DNA of 64,000 bases, from contig JALFJR010000047.1 in NCBI GenBank assembly GCA_022775005.1, positions 20,325 through 84,324 on the forward strand, in the 5' to 3' direction. Every line of letters starts with the position of its first letter. Within the stretch, counting starts at the first letter, position 1. The translations under genes and the position numbers were made by a program. This document shows positions 49,970 to 59,834 of this stretch, in pieces. This DNA is from Parabacteroides sp. GTDB taxonomy: Bacteria; Bacteroidota; Bacteroidia; Bacteroidales; Tannerellaceae. A model generated the notes under the pieces. The model saw only the letters and a list, made by a program, of their open reading frames with translations, did not search any database and was not told where the DNA came from.

Positions 49970-51598
49970 ATGGCAACACCTCCGTTTCACTATGAGCCGA
50001 TGTTCCAGAAAGGACCGGATCAGACAGAGTATTATTTGTTGACAAAAGACTATGTTTCCGTCTCTGAGTTTGAGGGGAAACCGATATTGAAGATCGCCAA
50101 GGAGGGCTTGACCGTCATGGCGAATGCCGCTTTCCGCGATGTTTCGTTCATGTTGCGTCGTTCTCACAACGAGCAGGTGGCGAAGATCCTCCGCGATCCC
50201 GAGGCAAGTGATAATGATAAGTATGTAGCATTGACCTTCTTGCGCAATGCCGAGGTTTCTGTGAAGGGTAAGCTGCCCATCTGCCAAGATACGGGTACGG
50301 CTATTATCCACGGTGAGAAGGGCCAGCAGGTTTGGACCGGTTACTGCGATGAGGAGGCACTCTCTGAGGGTGTTTACAAGACCTATACCGAGGAGAACTT
50401 GCGCTATTCACAGAACGCTCCCCTCAACATGTATGACGAGGTCAACACGAAGTGCAACTTGCCGGCTCAGATCGACATCGAGGCTACTGAAGGCATGGAG
50501 TATGAGTTCCTTTGCGTGACAAAGGGTGGTGGTTCTGCCAACAAGACCTATCTCTATCAAGAGACAAAGGCCGTGTTGAACCCGAACACCTTGGTGCCCT
50601 TCTTGGTAGAGAAGATGAAGACCCTGGGTACAGCCGCTTGTCCTCCCTATCACATTGCGTTCGTGATTGGTGGAACCTCTGCGGAGAAGAACCTCTTGAC
50701 CGTAAAGTTGGCCTCTACGCACTACTATGACGAGTTGCCGACGACGGGTAACGAGTATGGCCGTGCATTCCGCGACGTAGAGTTGGAGAAGCAGGTACTG
50801 GAGGAGGCCTATAAGATTGGTTTGGGCGCACAGTTTGGTGGTAAGTACATGGCACACGACGTACGCATTGTCCGCTTGCCTCGCCACGGTGCCTCTTGCC
50901 CGATTGGTTTGGGCGTAAGCTGCTCCGCAGACCGTAACATCAAGTGTAAGATCAATAAGGAAGGTATCTGGATCGAGAAGCTCGACTCCAATCCCGCAGA
51001 GTTGATTCCGGAGGAGTTGCGTCAGGCCGGTGAGGGTGACGCAGTGAAGATCGACTTGAACCAGCCTATGGCTGACGTTTTGAAGATCCTCGACAAGTAT
51101 CCGGTGGCAACCCGCCTCTCTTTGAACGGTACGATCATCGTAGGTCGTGACATTGCGCATGCGAAACTGAAAGAGCGTCTGGATCGAGGTGAGGAGCTTC
51201 CGCAATACATCAAGGATCACCCCATCTATTATGCAGGTCCGGCGAAGACTCCGGCAGGCATGGCTTGTGGTTCCATGGGTCCAACAACCGCTGGTCGTAT
51301 GGATCCCTACGTGGATCTCTTCCAGAGCCACGGTGGTAGCATGATCATGTTGGCGAAGGGTAATCGTAGCCAGCAGGTAACGGATGCTTGTAAGAAGCAT
51401 GGTGGTTTCTACTTAGGCTCTATCGGTGGTCCGGCTGCGATCTTGGCACAGAACAACATCAAGAGCATCGAGTGCGTTGAGTATCCGGAGTTGGGTATGG
51501 AGGCCATCTGGAAGATCGAGGTAGTTGACTTCCCCGCATTCATCTTGGTAGATAACAAGGGCAATGATTTCTTCAAGCAATTGAAGCCCCGTTGCTAA
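49970..51598 (+). CDS. Class I fumarate hydratase
   Basis: [67 protein letters not shown]. Confidence 0.95.
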   Translation: MATPPFHYEPMFQKGPDQTEYYLLTKDYVSVSEFEGKPILKIAKEGLTVMANAAFRDVSFMLRRSHNEQVAKILRDPEASDNDKYVALTFLRNAEVSVKGKLPICQDTGTAIIHGEKGQQVWTGYCDEEALSEGVYKTYTEENLRYSQNAPLNMYDEVNTKCNLPAQIDIEATEGMEYEFLCVTKGGGSANKTYLYQETKAVLNPNTLVPFLVEKMKTLGTAACPPYHIAFVIGGTSAEKNLLTVKLASTHYYDELPTTGNEYGRAFRDVELEKQVLEEAYKIGLGAQFGGKYMAHDVRIVRLPRHGASCPIGLGVSCSADRNIKCKINKEGIWIEKLDSNPAELIPEELRQAGEGDAVKIDLNQPMADVLKILDKYPVATRLSLNGTIIVGRDIAHAKLKERLDRGEELPQYIKDHPIYYAGPAKTPAGMACGSMGPTTAGRMDPYVDLFQSHGGSMIMLAKGNRSQQVTDACKKHGGFYLGSIGGPAAILAQNNIKSIECVEYPELGMEAIWKIEVVDFPAFILVDNKGNDFFKQLKPRC

Positions 51599-51653
51599 TC
51601 ATTGCAAAGGGTCAAGTGTTCAAGAAATAGTGAACCACTAAGGCCTTTTTGAG

Positions 51654-51742
51654 CCGTAAGCTTACGATTTTTCAAGCCGCAAGCTTACGGTTATCTATAC
51701 TCGTAAGCTTGCGGTTTAACAAGTGATAAGCTTACGAGTATA
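51654..51742. repeat. Four HindIII-centred palindromes able to pair with neighbours
   Basis: ccgtaagcttacg, ccgcaagcttacgg, tcgtaagcttgcgg, tgataagcttacga. Confidence 0.85.
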
Positions 51743-51795
51743 TTTATTGATAATAAGATAGTTATAAAATCGATTCCAGTAAATATCGGGAGGAG

Positions 51796-52239
51796 TTATT
51801 GAGCCACCATATAGACAAACTCCATCCAAATCCAATAGCGGATGGCCTTGCCGATGAACATGGAGATGGCGACTATGTAAATATTCGCACGTAAGAAGCC
51901 GAGGGCTACGGCAATGAAATCGCCAATGCCGGGGAGGAAGACGAAGAAGCCCATCCATGAGCCTTTACCTTGGATCCAGTTTTGTACCTTCTGCAATTTC
52001 ACGGGATCCAGTTTCAGGTACTTCTCGATCCATTCCATTTTGCCTAACATCCCTAACCAATAACAGCTCATGCCACCTAAGAAGTTGCCCAAGGTAGCTG
52101 CGATCATGCAGGGCCAATAGGAAGCTCCAGCCAATAGCACACCCGTCAATACGACCTCGCTGCTAAATGGTAATACCGTAGCGGCCAAGAAAGAGGCGAT
52201 GAAGACACCGATGAATCCGTAAGCGATCAGAAATTCCAT
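51796..52239 (-). CDS. YqaA/DedA-like small membrane protein
   Basis: FIASFLAATVLPFSSEVVLTGVLLAG; LGNFLGGMSCYWLGMLGK; FLPGIGDFIAVALGFLR. Confidence 0.85.
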   Translation of the reverse strand: MEFLIAYGFIGVFIASFLAATVLPFSSEVVLTGVLLAGASYWPCMIAATLGNFLGGMSCYWLGMLGKMEWIEKYLKLDPVKLQKVQNWIQGKGSWMGFFVFLPGIGDFIAVALGFLRANIYIVAISMFIGKAIRYWIWMEFVYMVAQ

Positions 52240-53237
52240 AAACGAATGATCAAAAGGCTAATAAACAACAATAGGGCTATATGAAATAACCCAAAGATAT
52301 ACTTCCCTCGTTTGACCGTAAAGAAGTGTGCGGTCAAGATCGCTGCTGGTACGCAGCCTATGGCCAAAAACTCCTCCGAAGATTGCTCGTAGAGGAAGAA
52401 CTGTCCGAACGACCAAGTTAACAACATGATTAAGAAAGACAGGAATTGGCGGGTTCGCAAGTTATCTTCATATTCATGGGTCAGGATATTCAAGGAGGCA
52501 ATGACCGACAAGCAGGCGATCAGTATGATCTGGAACCAGTCGATCAAATCTATACCAACCATAGTCAATAGCCGCATCTTGAACAGGGTAGTAAAGGGTA
52601 GAGTAAGGGGTGTGAAATCATGCGCATACACACACCATCCTAGTACAAACCAATAGACGGTGCTAATCCCGACCAGGGAGGCGCAGATCGTGCGTAAGGT
52701 TAGACATCGGAAGTTATACATGCCTAACCAAAACAGTGGCAAAAACCATAAGATATAGACCCAAAGCAGACTGCCGATACCTATCAATAAGGCTGCATTG
52801 AAGGCTTTCTCTACGGAATAGGGATCGTGATAGGCGGTAAAGAGCTGATAAAGTGCCAAGATGAGGCAAAAGACACCCACTGAGCTTGCTTTCAAGGGAA
52901 AGAAATCGGGGTTGGTACTAATAAAGAGCGCATAAAATAGGAAAGGAAGATAACTTTTCTCTCGTATCAGCATCAACGCATAATTGGCTCGATGCACGAA
53001 AAAAGCACCTCCTAACATCAGCAGAAGTCCGATGAGATAGGTCCCTGATTTACTGGGCATCCGTGCACAGAGAGCATTCCAAAGTGGGGGAGCTGTTACC
53101 TCCCCATAAACAGGATATCCGGCAGAGGTGAAATAGCCCAATAACCAACAAAAGAGGCAGGCGACAAACATGTAGCTGTAAGTCGCCTTTGTGCTAATTT
53201 GATAGCGTTGCCTATAATAGGATGCCGATCTACTCAT
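52227..53237 (-). CDS. Multi-pass membrane protein, function unknown
   Basis: Long ORF with many TM segments; overlaps the next gene by 13 bp. Confidence 0.7.
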   Translation of the reverse strand: MSRSASYYRQRYQISTKATYSYMFVACLFCWLLGYFTSAGYPVYGEVTAPPLWNALCARMPSKSGTYLIGLLLMLGGAFFVHRANYALMLIREKSYLPFLFYALFISTNPDFFPLKASSVGVFCLILALYQLFTAYHDPYSVEKAFNAALLIGIGSLLWVYILWFLPLFWLGMYNFRCLTLRTICASLVGISTVYWFVLGWCVYAHDFTPLTLPFTTLFKMRLLTMVGIDLIDWFQIILIACLSVIASLNILTHEYEDNLRTRQFLSFLIMLLTWSFGQFFLYEQSSEEFLAIGCVPAAILTAHFFTVKRGKYIFGLFHIALLLFISLLIIRLWNF

Positions 53238-53249
53238 ACGTATAGTCGC

Positions 53250-54521
53250 TTAGAGATCAAATCCAATGTCACGACGGAAATACTTCTTCTCGAACTGGAT
53301 CGCTTTCGCTCCGGCAAAAGATTTCGCTAATGCCTCTTCTTTGTTGGCTCCGTATGAGCTAACCGCAATCACACGACCACCGTTGGTCACCAATTGACCC
53401 TCTGCCATCTTCGTGCCCGCATGGAATAGGATGCTTTCCGGATCTACCTGCTCGATACCGCTGATTGCCTTACCCTTCTCATAGGCCTCTGGATAACCTC
53501 CACTGACCAACATCACCGTGACTGCCGCACGCGGATCCTGTTTCAGTTCACGGTTAGCCAAATCTCCTGCGGCTACACCTTCCATCAGATCGACCAAATC
53601 ATTAGCAATGCGCAACATCACTACCTCTGTCTCCGGATCTCCCATACGGCAATTGTATTCAATCACCATCGGCTCCCCCTTGACATTGATCAAGCCTAAG
53701 AAAATGAATCCTTTATAATCGATGCCTTCGGCTTGCAGTCCCTCAATGGTCGGACGGATGATGCGGCTATCCACCTTCTCCATGAAGGTCTCGTCCGCAA
53801 ACGGAACAGGTGAAACTGCACCCATACCACCAGTATTCAAACCTACATTGCCTTCGCCAATGCGCTTGTAATCTTTCGCTACGGGAAGTACCTTGTAGTC
53901 CTTGCCATCAGTCAAAACGAAGACTGAGCATTCGATACCATCCAAGAACTCCTCGATGACAACCGTTTTGCTGGCATCGCCAAACATACCACCTAACATA
54001 TCGCCTAACTCTTTCTTGGCCTCGGCTAAGTTGTCGATGATCAACACGCCTTTGCCTGCCGCCAAGCCATCCGCTTTCAATACATAGGGTGCTGATAGCT
54101 GCTCCAAGAAAGCATAACCTTCCTCTAAGTTCGCTGCGGAGATACTCTTGTAACGAGCGGTTGGGATATGGTGACGCATCATAAAGGCCTTGGCGAAATC
54201 CTTGCTGCCCTCCAACTGTGCACCCGCTTTGCTGGGACCAATCACAGGAATAGCAGCCAACGCCTCATCCTGCTTGAAGTAATCGTAGATACCTTTTACC
54301 AAGGGATCCTCCGGTCCTACTACGACCATCTGCACCTCATGGGTCAATACAAAGGCCTTGATCGCATCGAAATCATCGGCTTTCATATTGACATTGGTAC
54401 CAACTAAGGCTGTTCCCGCATTTCCGGGAGCAATAAATAACTGATCTACTTTCGGACTTTGTGCGATTTTCCATGCGATCGCATGTTCACGTCCGCCTGA
54501 TCCTACCAATAATATATTCAT
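53250..54521 (-). CDS. purD: Phosphoribosylamine--glycine ligase
   Basis: [37 protein letters not shown]-like [16 protein letters not shown]. Confidence 0.97.
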   Translation of the reverse strand: MNILLVGSGGREHAIAWKIAQSPKVDQLFIAPGNAGTALVGTNVNMKADDFDAIKAFVLTHEVQMVVVGPEDPLVKGIYDYFKQDEALAAIPVIGPSKAGAQLEGSKDFAKAFMMRHHIPTARYKSISAANLEEGYAFLEQLSAPYVLKADGLAAGKGVLIIDNLAEAKKELGDMLGGMFGDASKTVVIEEFLDGIECSVFVLTDGKDYKVLPVAKDYKRIGEGNVGLNTGGMGAVSPVPFADETFMEKVDSRIIRPTIEGLQAEGIDYKGFIFLGLINVKGEPMVIEYNCRMGDPETEVVMLRIANDLVDLMEGVAAGDLANRELKQDPRAAVTVMLVSGGYPEAYEKGKAISGIEQVDPESILFHAGTKMAEGQLVTNGGRVIAVSSYGANKEEALAKSFAGAKAIQFEKKYFRRDIGFDL

Positions 54522-54557
54522 CGTTCTTCTTTTTAAGATTTCTATGTTCAGTTGTTT

Positions 54558-56759
54558 TTATTTCAAGTAATCGTCAAAATAGCGGGTGATCTTCTCATGC
54601 AGATGAGGCCGGTCCTTGCCGATTACGTTGTGCTGGTGCCGTGGATAGACGAAGTAATCCGGATAGGTGTTGGCATCCACGCAGGCTTTCAAGAAGCCCA
54701 AACTGTGCTGCCAAACGACTACGGGATCCACATCGCCATGAATCAGCAGCAGATGCCCTTTGAGATTGCCCGCCTTTAATTTCAGGTTGGCATTCTTGTA
54801 CCCCTCCGGGTTATCTTGTGGCCGATCCATATACCGTTCGCCATACATAATCTCATAGTTGCTCCAATCGATCACCGGTCCTCCAGCCACACCTACCTTA
54901 AATACGTTGGGATAGGTCAACATCAGGTTGGTGGTCATGAAGCCGCCATAGCTCCAGCCATGTACACCGATCCGATCTGCGTCCACGTAGGGAAGGGATT
55001 TAAGAAAAGCTACGCCTTGCATTTGGTCGGCCATCTCGTTCACACCCAGATTACGGTGGATCACACTCTCGAAAGCATGTCCCCGATTGGCAGATCCCCG
55101 TCCGTCAACCGTGAAAAGTACATAGCCGCGCAAGGCCATGTAAATATCCCATCCGCGCACACCGTGCATCCAATCGCCAGTCACTAATTGCGCATGGGGA
55201 CCTCCATAGACATAGACAATGGTTGGATACTTTTTGTTCGGATCCAAATCGGGAGGGAGGGTCAACCGATAGTTGAGCTTTGTTTTCCCATCGGCCGCCG
55301 TGAGCGTGCCGGTTTGGATCTTCGGCATTCGGTAGCCTTTATAGGGATCGGGTGCTGTTAGCAAGGTTCGCACCACTTTTGCCTCTTTTACTCGAATGAG
55401 ATCGATCTCTCGGGGAACGGTTGAAGAGCTGACATTGTCGAGGGCGTATGCGCCTGACGGAGAGAGCTTCCAGTTATGTACACCTACCTTCCAACTGAGG
55501 CAGTTCATAAGCTCACGTTCCTTCAGGTTCACCTCCCACACATAGCGCGATAAGCCGTTGCTGTGCATGCTGGGGGAGACCGGATGAGGAGCGGTACCTT
55601 CGATGATCAGTTTATTGCCACCTTCACTGAATCCCAATATGCGGGTCACTACCCACTCGCCACCGGTCAACTTGCGCAGCTCGTTGCCATCGGTATCAAA
55701 GAGATAAAGATGATTATAGCCGTCCGCTTCGGTTTGCCAGATGAACTTGTTCGGGTCATTCGGCAAGAAGAGGATGGGCTGTTGTGGCTCCACATAGCGA
55801 TGATCGCTTTCTGTGATCAATACCGCCTCTCGCTCTCCGGTCTCTGCGGAATAGCGCACCAAGTGTTGCTCGTTCTGCTCTCGGTTCAGCTCGATGAGGT
55901 AGATGCTTCGTTCATCGGGGCTCCAGGCGATGTTGGTCAGGTATTTCTCTTTAGGCAATCCGGTTTTCAACCAGATGGTTTTCCCGGTTGCTAACTGATA
56001 AATACCCACTGTCACCTCATGGCTCTTCATGCCTGCCATCGGGTATTTATGGGGCACTAAGGTAGCACATCGGCTATCAATATTGACCAAGGGATAGGTT
56101 GTCACCATCCGTTCGTCCATCCGGTAAAAGGCCAAGGCATTTCCTTTGGGTGACCAGAATGTACCTTTCGTGATACCAAATTCCCGTTGATGCACCGCCT
56201 GCCCGCATACAATGCCCTCCTCTTGTTCGTTGGTGACGATCGTCGTATCGCCCTTGGGAGAAAGTAAGAAGAGGTTATTGCCGTTGGTGTAGGCAAAGTA
56301 TTGATTAGCCGTGCAGAAATCGAGGTTGTTCCATGCTGCCTTTAGTGCATAATCTGCCGTAACCTTTTGTTTCTGATAGTCATAATGAATCTGGTGGTTA
56401 TGACTGTTGAAGGCCAAGATCGTGCTATGTGTATCTAGCGCAAAAGGCACAGTGAAAGTCGGCAGTTTGCCCACTGTAGGCAGACTTGCCTGTGTGAGCG
56501 CCTGGTTTAACTGTTCACGGGTGAAAAGTACCTGCTCCTTTTTCTCTGGCAGGGCACCCCATACACTGTCGCCCTTCACGTAGAAATAGCGCTCACCGCA
56601 CCAATTGAGCTGTTTCAATGTTTTGGGAACGAAACGGCTGTAGCTCTTCCCGCCGGGAATGAGATCATGCAGCGTCAGCTCCTTTTCTTGTGCGGTGACA
56701 GCCATAGCCAATAGCAATGTATAAAAGACAGTTAGCAGTTGTATCCACTTAATCCTCAT
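54558..56759 (-). CDS. S9-family dipeptidyl peptidase
   Basis: VYVYGGPHAQLV; IGVHGWSYGGFMTTNLMLTYP; LLIHGDVDPVV. Track start 57272 is spurious; signal peptide begins MRIKWIQLLTVFYTLLLAMAVTAQ (ATG 56759 or 56762). Confidence 0.93.
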   Translation of the reverse strand: MRIKWIQLLTVFYTLLLAMAVTAQEKELTLHDLIPGGKSYSRFVPKTLKQLNWCGERYFYVKGDSVWGALPEKKEQVLFTREQLNQALTQASLPTVGKLPTFTVPFALDTHSTILAFNSHNHQIHYDYQKQKVTADYALKAAWNNLDFCTANQYFAYTNGNNLFLLSPKGDTTIVTNEQEEGIVCGQAVHQREFGITKGTFWSPKGNALAFYRMDERMVTTYPLVNIDSRCATLVPHKYPMAGMKSHEVTVGIYQLATGKTIWLKTGLPKEKYLTNIAWSPDERSIYLIELNREQNEQHLVRYSAETGEREAVLITESDHRYVEPQQPILFLPNDPNKFIWQTEADGYNHLYLFDTDGNELRKLTGGEWVVTRILGFSEGGNKLIIEGTAPHPVSPSMHSNGLSRYVWEVNLKERELMNCLSWKVGVHNWKLSPSGAYALDNVSSSTVPREIDLIRVKEAKVVRTLLTAPDPYKGYRMPKIQTGTLTAADGKTKLNYRLTLPPDLDPNKKYPTIVYVYGGPHAQLVTGDWMHGVRGWDIYMALRGYVLFTVDGRGSANRGHAFESVIHRNLGVNEMADQMQGVAFLKSLPYVDADRIGVHGWSYGGFMTTNLMLTYPNVFKVGVAGGPVIDWSNYEIMYGERYMDRPQDNPEGYKNANLKLKAGNLKGHLLLIHGDVDPVVVWQHSLGFLKACVDANTYPDYFVYPRHQHNVIGKDRPHLHEKITRYFDDYLK

Positions 56760-58353
56760 CATCCTCTCCGAAATCTCTTTTGAAGTTGGGTTTACCTCCT
56801 CGTTTGTCGAACGAGCGCTTGCCCTCTCGTTTGTGATCATTTTTCTTGTCACGCTTGAAGTCGCCAAACGGTTTTTTCCGATCACCGAAATCCCGCTTGC
56901 GATCCCGATCGCCGAACGACTTCTTGTGATCGCCATGCGGCTTCTCCTCTTCACTGCGATAACGCATCTTGGCGGGACGGCCTTCCCCTCTGCGACGGAA
57001 ATCCGCGTCTTCCTCCTTCTCCTCTCGGGGGCGACGGCGGCCCGGCATGGCAGCCATGCGCTCTTCCTCATTTTCGCTGTGGGCAGCGGCAAAACGGCGC
57101 TCCGGGCGGTCCATCCGGCGGCTGAAGTCGGGACGATCGGTCTTGTTGAAACGTTGTTCCCGTGGGGGACGCTGCTCCCGCTCGCCTTCTCGCTCATTGA
57201 GGGCCTTCTTATAATCTTTGTTTTTACCCTCGAACAGTTCATAACAACGATACTCACATTCCAACGAGCCATTCATCAGTTTCATCTTCTCGCAGGGACG
57301 CAGGCCGATCTTCTCGAAGCACTCCTCCTTGTAGCTGATGATCCATGCTTGATAACCGGTGAAGACATGTTTCAGTCGTTCACCGATGATGGCATACAAT
57401 CCCATCAAGTCATGCGACGAGATACGCTCGCCATAGGGTGGATTCATCACCAAGATACCGGGCTGCGGTGCCTCTTGATACTGCTGGAAAGGCATAGCCT
57501 TCAGGTTAATGTATTTCACCAATCCTGCGCTGCGGATATTCTCCAACGCAATGTCGATCGCTTGTTGGGAGATGTCGGAGCCATAGCAATGGAACTCAAA
57601 CGGACGCTCTTGGCTGTCATCGTTATAGATTCGGTCGAACAACTCCTCATCATAGTCAATCCACTTCTGGAAAGCGAATTCCTTGCGATAGATACCCGGT
57701 GCGATGTTGAGTGCGATCATAGCCGCCTCGATCAGCAGTGTGCCTGAGCCACACATCGGGTCCACGAAGTTCGACTCGCCTTTCCAACCGGTTTTCAGGA
57801 TCATGCCGGCTGCTAACACCTCATTGAGGGGTGCCTCGGTTTGATCCACACGATAACCGCGCTTGTGTAAAGACTCGCCGGAGCTGTCGATCGAAAGCGT
57901 ACAGTCGTTGTGGGAGATATGGATGTTGATATACAGATCTGGATTATTCACACGCACGGAGGGACGCTTCTGGAACTTCTCGATAAAGTAATCAACAATA
58001 GCATCTTTCGTGCGATAAGCCACGAACTTCGAGTGGTTGAAGTCCTCCGAATAGATAACGGAATCAATGGCGAAGGTCTTGTCTAATGTCAGGTATTTCT
58101 CCCACTCGATCTTCTTCACCTCTTTATAAACCGTATCCGCATCTTTTGCCTTGAAATGATAGATCGGCTTTAGGATGCGTAGGGCGGTGCGGCAACAGAA
58201 ATTCGCCTTGTAAAGCAACTCCTTGTCTCCCGTGAAAGATACCATGCGCCGACCTAATTGCAGGTCGTTGGCGCCCAAGGCTAATAATTCTCCGGCCAAG
58301 ATCTCCTCTAATCCGTACAGCGTCTTAGCCACCATTTCAAATGTCTCGTTCAT
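56749..58353 (-). CDS. THUMP/RlmL-like RNA methyltransferase with charged disordered C-terminal tail
   Basis: DPMCGSGTLLIEAAMIALNIAPG; ILVMNPPYGERI; tail of KRDE/FGDRK repeats. Confidence 0.92.
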   Translation of the reverse strand: MNETFEMVAKTLYGLEEILAGELLALGANDLQLGRRMVSFTGDKELLYKANFCCRTALRILKPIYHFKAKDADTVYKEVKKIEWEKYLTLDKTFAIDSVIYSEDFNHSKFVAYRTKDAIVDYFIEKFQKRPSVRVNNPDLYINIHISHNDCTLSIDSSGESLHKRGYRVDQTEAPLNEVLAAGMILKTGWKGESNFVDPMCGSGTLLIEAAMIALNIAPGIYRKEFAFQKWIDYDEELFDRIYNDDSQERPFEFHCYGSDISQQAIDIALENIRSAGLVKYINLKAMPFQQYQEAPQPGILVMNPPYGERISSHDLMGLYAIIGERLKHVFTGYQAWIISYKEECFEKIGLRPCEKMKLMNGSLECEYRCYELFEGKNKDYKKALNEREGEREQRPPREQRFNKTDRPDFSRRMDRPERRFAAAHSENEEERMAAMPGRRRPREEKEEDADFRRRGEGRPAKMRYRSEEEKPHGDHKKSFGDRDRKRDFGDRKKPFGDFKRDKKNDHKREGKRSFDKRGGKPNFKRDFGEDDED

Positions 58354-58388
58354 TTTAATGTATGTAGTGATGAATAAATATTGTTTGC

Positions 58389-59294
58389 TTACATAAGTTT
58401 GTTCTCTCTTTCCGGTTGGCTGACCGTGGCTCCGGCCGGCACATCCTCTGCCACCCAGACGTTACCGCAGATGGTCGCACCGTCACCAATATGGATTTTG
58501 CCAATCAGCGTTGCGTTGGAATAGACCGTGACGTGATCGCCTAAGATCGGATGGCGGGCAACTCCTCTGATTGTGTTTCCCTTCTCGTCGGGTGGCAATT
58601 TCGCTCCAGCCAAGCTAACCCCTTGGAAAATGCGTACATAGTTGCCAATCACACTCGTCTCGCCTATGACAGTGCCTGTGCCGTGGTCGATCGAGAAATG
58701 ATGACCGATCGTTGCGCCCGGATGGATGTCAATACCGGTTTCCGAATGGGCCATTTCTGTGATCATGCGGGGGATGAAGGGCACTTTCAGCTGATAGAGC
58801 GTATGGGCGATCCGATAATTGCAGATTGCTCGGAAACCCGGATAGCAAAAGATGACCTCTCCCGGATTCTGCGCGGCGGGATCGTTGTCGAACATGGCCT
58901 CCGCATCGGTCGCCAACAGGCTACGTAACGCAGGCAAGCCGCAGATAAACGCCTCGGCAATCTGTTCTGCCTTTGCTTTAGCCGCTTGGGAGGCGATTGT
59001 TTGCGAAGCATTCGCGAAGCACAATCCTGCATAGATCTGTTTGGAAAGTCCAGCGAACAGTTGTTCGACAGATACGCCTGTGTGAAAACGAATCGTTTGG
59101 CCGGTGATACGCGCCTGACCGTAATACCCGGGGAATAGAATAGCACGGCAGAGCTCCACCAAAGATTGCAGCACTTTGCCGGAGGGTAGCTCCTCCTCTT
59201 CGCAATAGGCATGAAATAGTTGCGTGTAAGAGCCCTCGTCCGAAAGCCGCTCAACCGTATCGCGCAGTGCGTCGTTATGCCTTTGTCTGTCCAT
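58389..59294 (-). CDS. Serine O-acetyltransferase
   Basis: [44 protein letters not shown]-like; start ATG 59294 preferred over 59318. Confidence 0.92.
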   Translation of the reverse strand: [301 protein letters not shown]

Positions 59295-59323
59295 TATATA
59301 GAAGCCATGCTTTTTCAATGGGG

Positions 59324-59331
59324 CAAAAATA
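59324..59331 (-). promoter_or_regulatory. -7 element TATTTTTG for the serine acetyltransferase
   Basis: CAAAAATA on + strand; supports ATG 59294. Confidence 0.45.
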
Positions 59332-59478
59332 GTATTTTATTTGTGAAAGAACGATGCGAATCGAGCAGGAACTTTGAAAAATGCCAAAATAGTCTTTATG
59401 CGACCAACAATCGAGGGAAAAGATCCGTTATATAAGCGAATGAGTAATGAAACACATAGTTATAAACGAAGAAGTAAT

Positions 59479-59685
59479 ATGATGAATTTTGAGAGGATCA
59501 AAGAGAATAGCAAAGCCGTCTATCAGGTGATACGCCAGGTTTACAGTTGTACATTCAACGAGTTACAACGTCTTACGCGATTGAGCAGCACAGACCTCTG
59601 CTTAGCACTGGCTCAGTTGTTGCGGGATAGTAAAATCGAACAAGGCAAAAACAACCTTGGTGTCTATTATCAATTGGCCGCCTGA
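59479..59685 (+). CDS. Winged-helix domain protein (DUF2582-like)
   Basis: SKAVYQVIRQVYSCTFNELQRLTRLSSTDLCLALAQLLRDSKIEQ; start ATG 59479/59482. Confidence 0.78.
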   Translation: MMNFERIKENSKAVYQVIRQVYSCTFNELQRLTRLSSTDLCLALAQLLRDSKIEQGKNNLGVYYQLAA

Positions 59686-59708
59686 TAGCATAAGCTATAA
59701 GTGAATGA

Positions 59709-59764
59709 AAAAGAGTCGCAAAGCGTAGTCGGATTCCGACCCTCGCTTTGCGGCTCTTTTTATA
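59709..59764 (+). terminator. Intrinsic terminator
   Basis: aaagagtcgcaaagcg...cgctttgcggctcttttta. Confidence 0.9.
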
Positions 59765-59768
59765 TTTA

Positions 59769-59834
59769 GAAGTTAGGAATGATGATTTAGGAATGATGAT
59801 TTATTCCCCCAATTCCTAACTCCTAATTCCTCAC
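59769..59834. repeat. Heptamer-repeat inverted element at the adhesin 3' end
   Basis: agttagg|aatgatg|atttagg|aatgatg|attta opposes aattcctaactcctaattcctcac; includes the TGA of the 59831 gene. Confidence 0.75.

Noticed and set aside
51601-51795. CRISPR-like array
   Set aside because: Units are ~13-nt palindromes with 10-20-nt gaps and no cas genes; pairing behaviour explains them better.
56762-57272. N-terminal extension of the S9 peptidase in the ORF track
   Set aside because: Overlaps the methyltransferase tail out of frame; a clear signal peptide starts at 56759/56762.
56833-57747. 304-aa + strand ORF
   Set aside because: Antisense to the methyltransferase and its charged tail; no recognisable domain.
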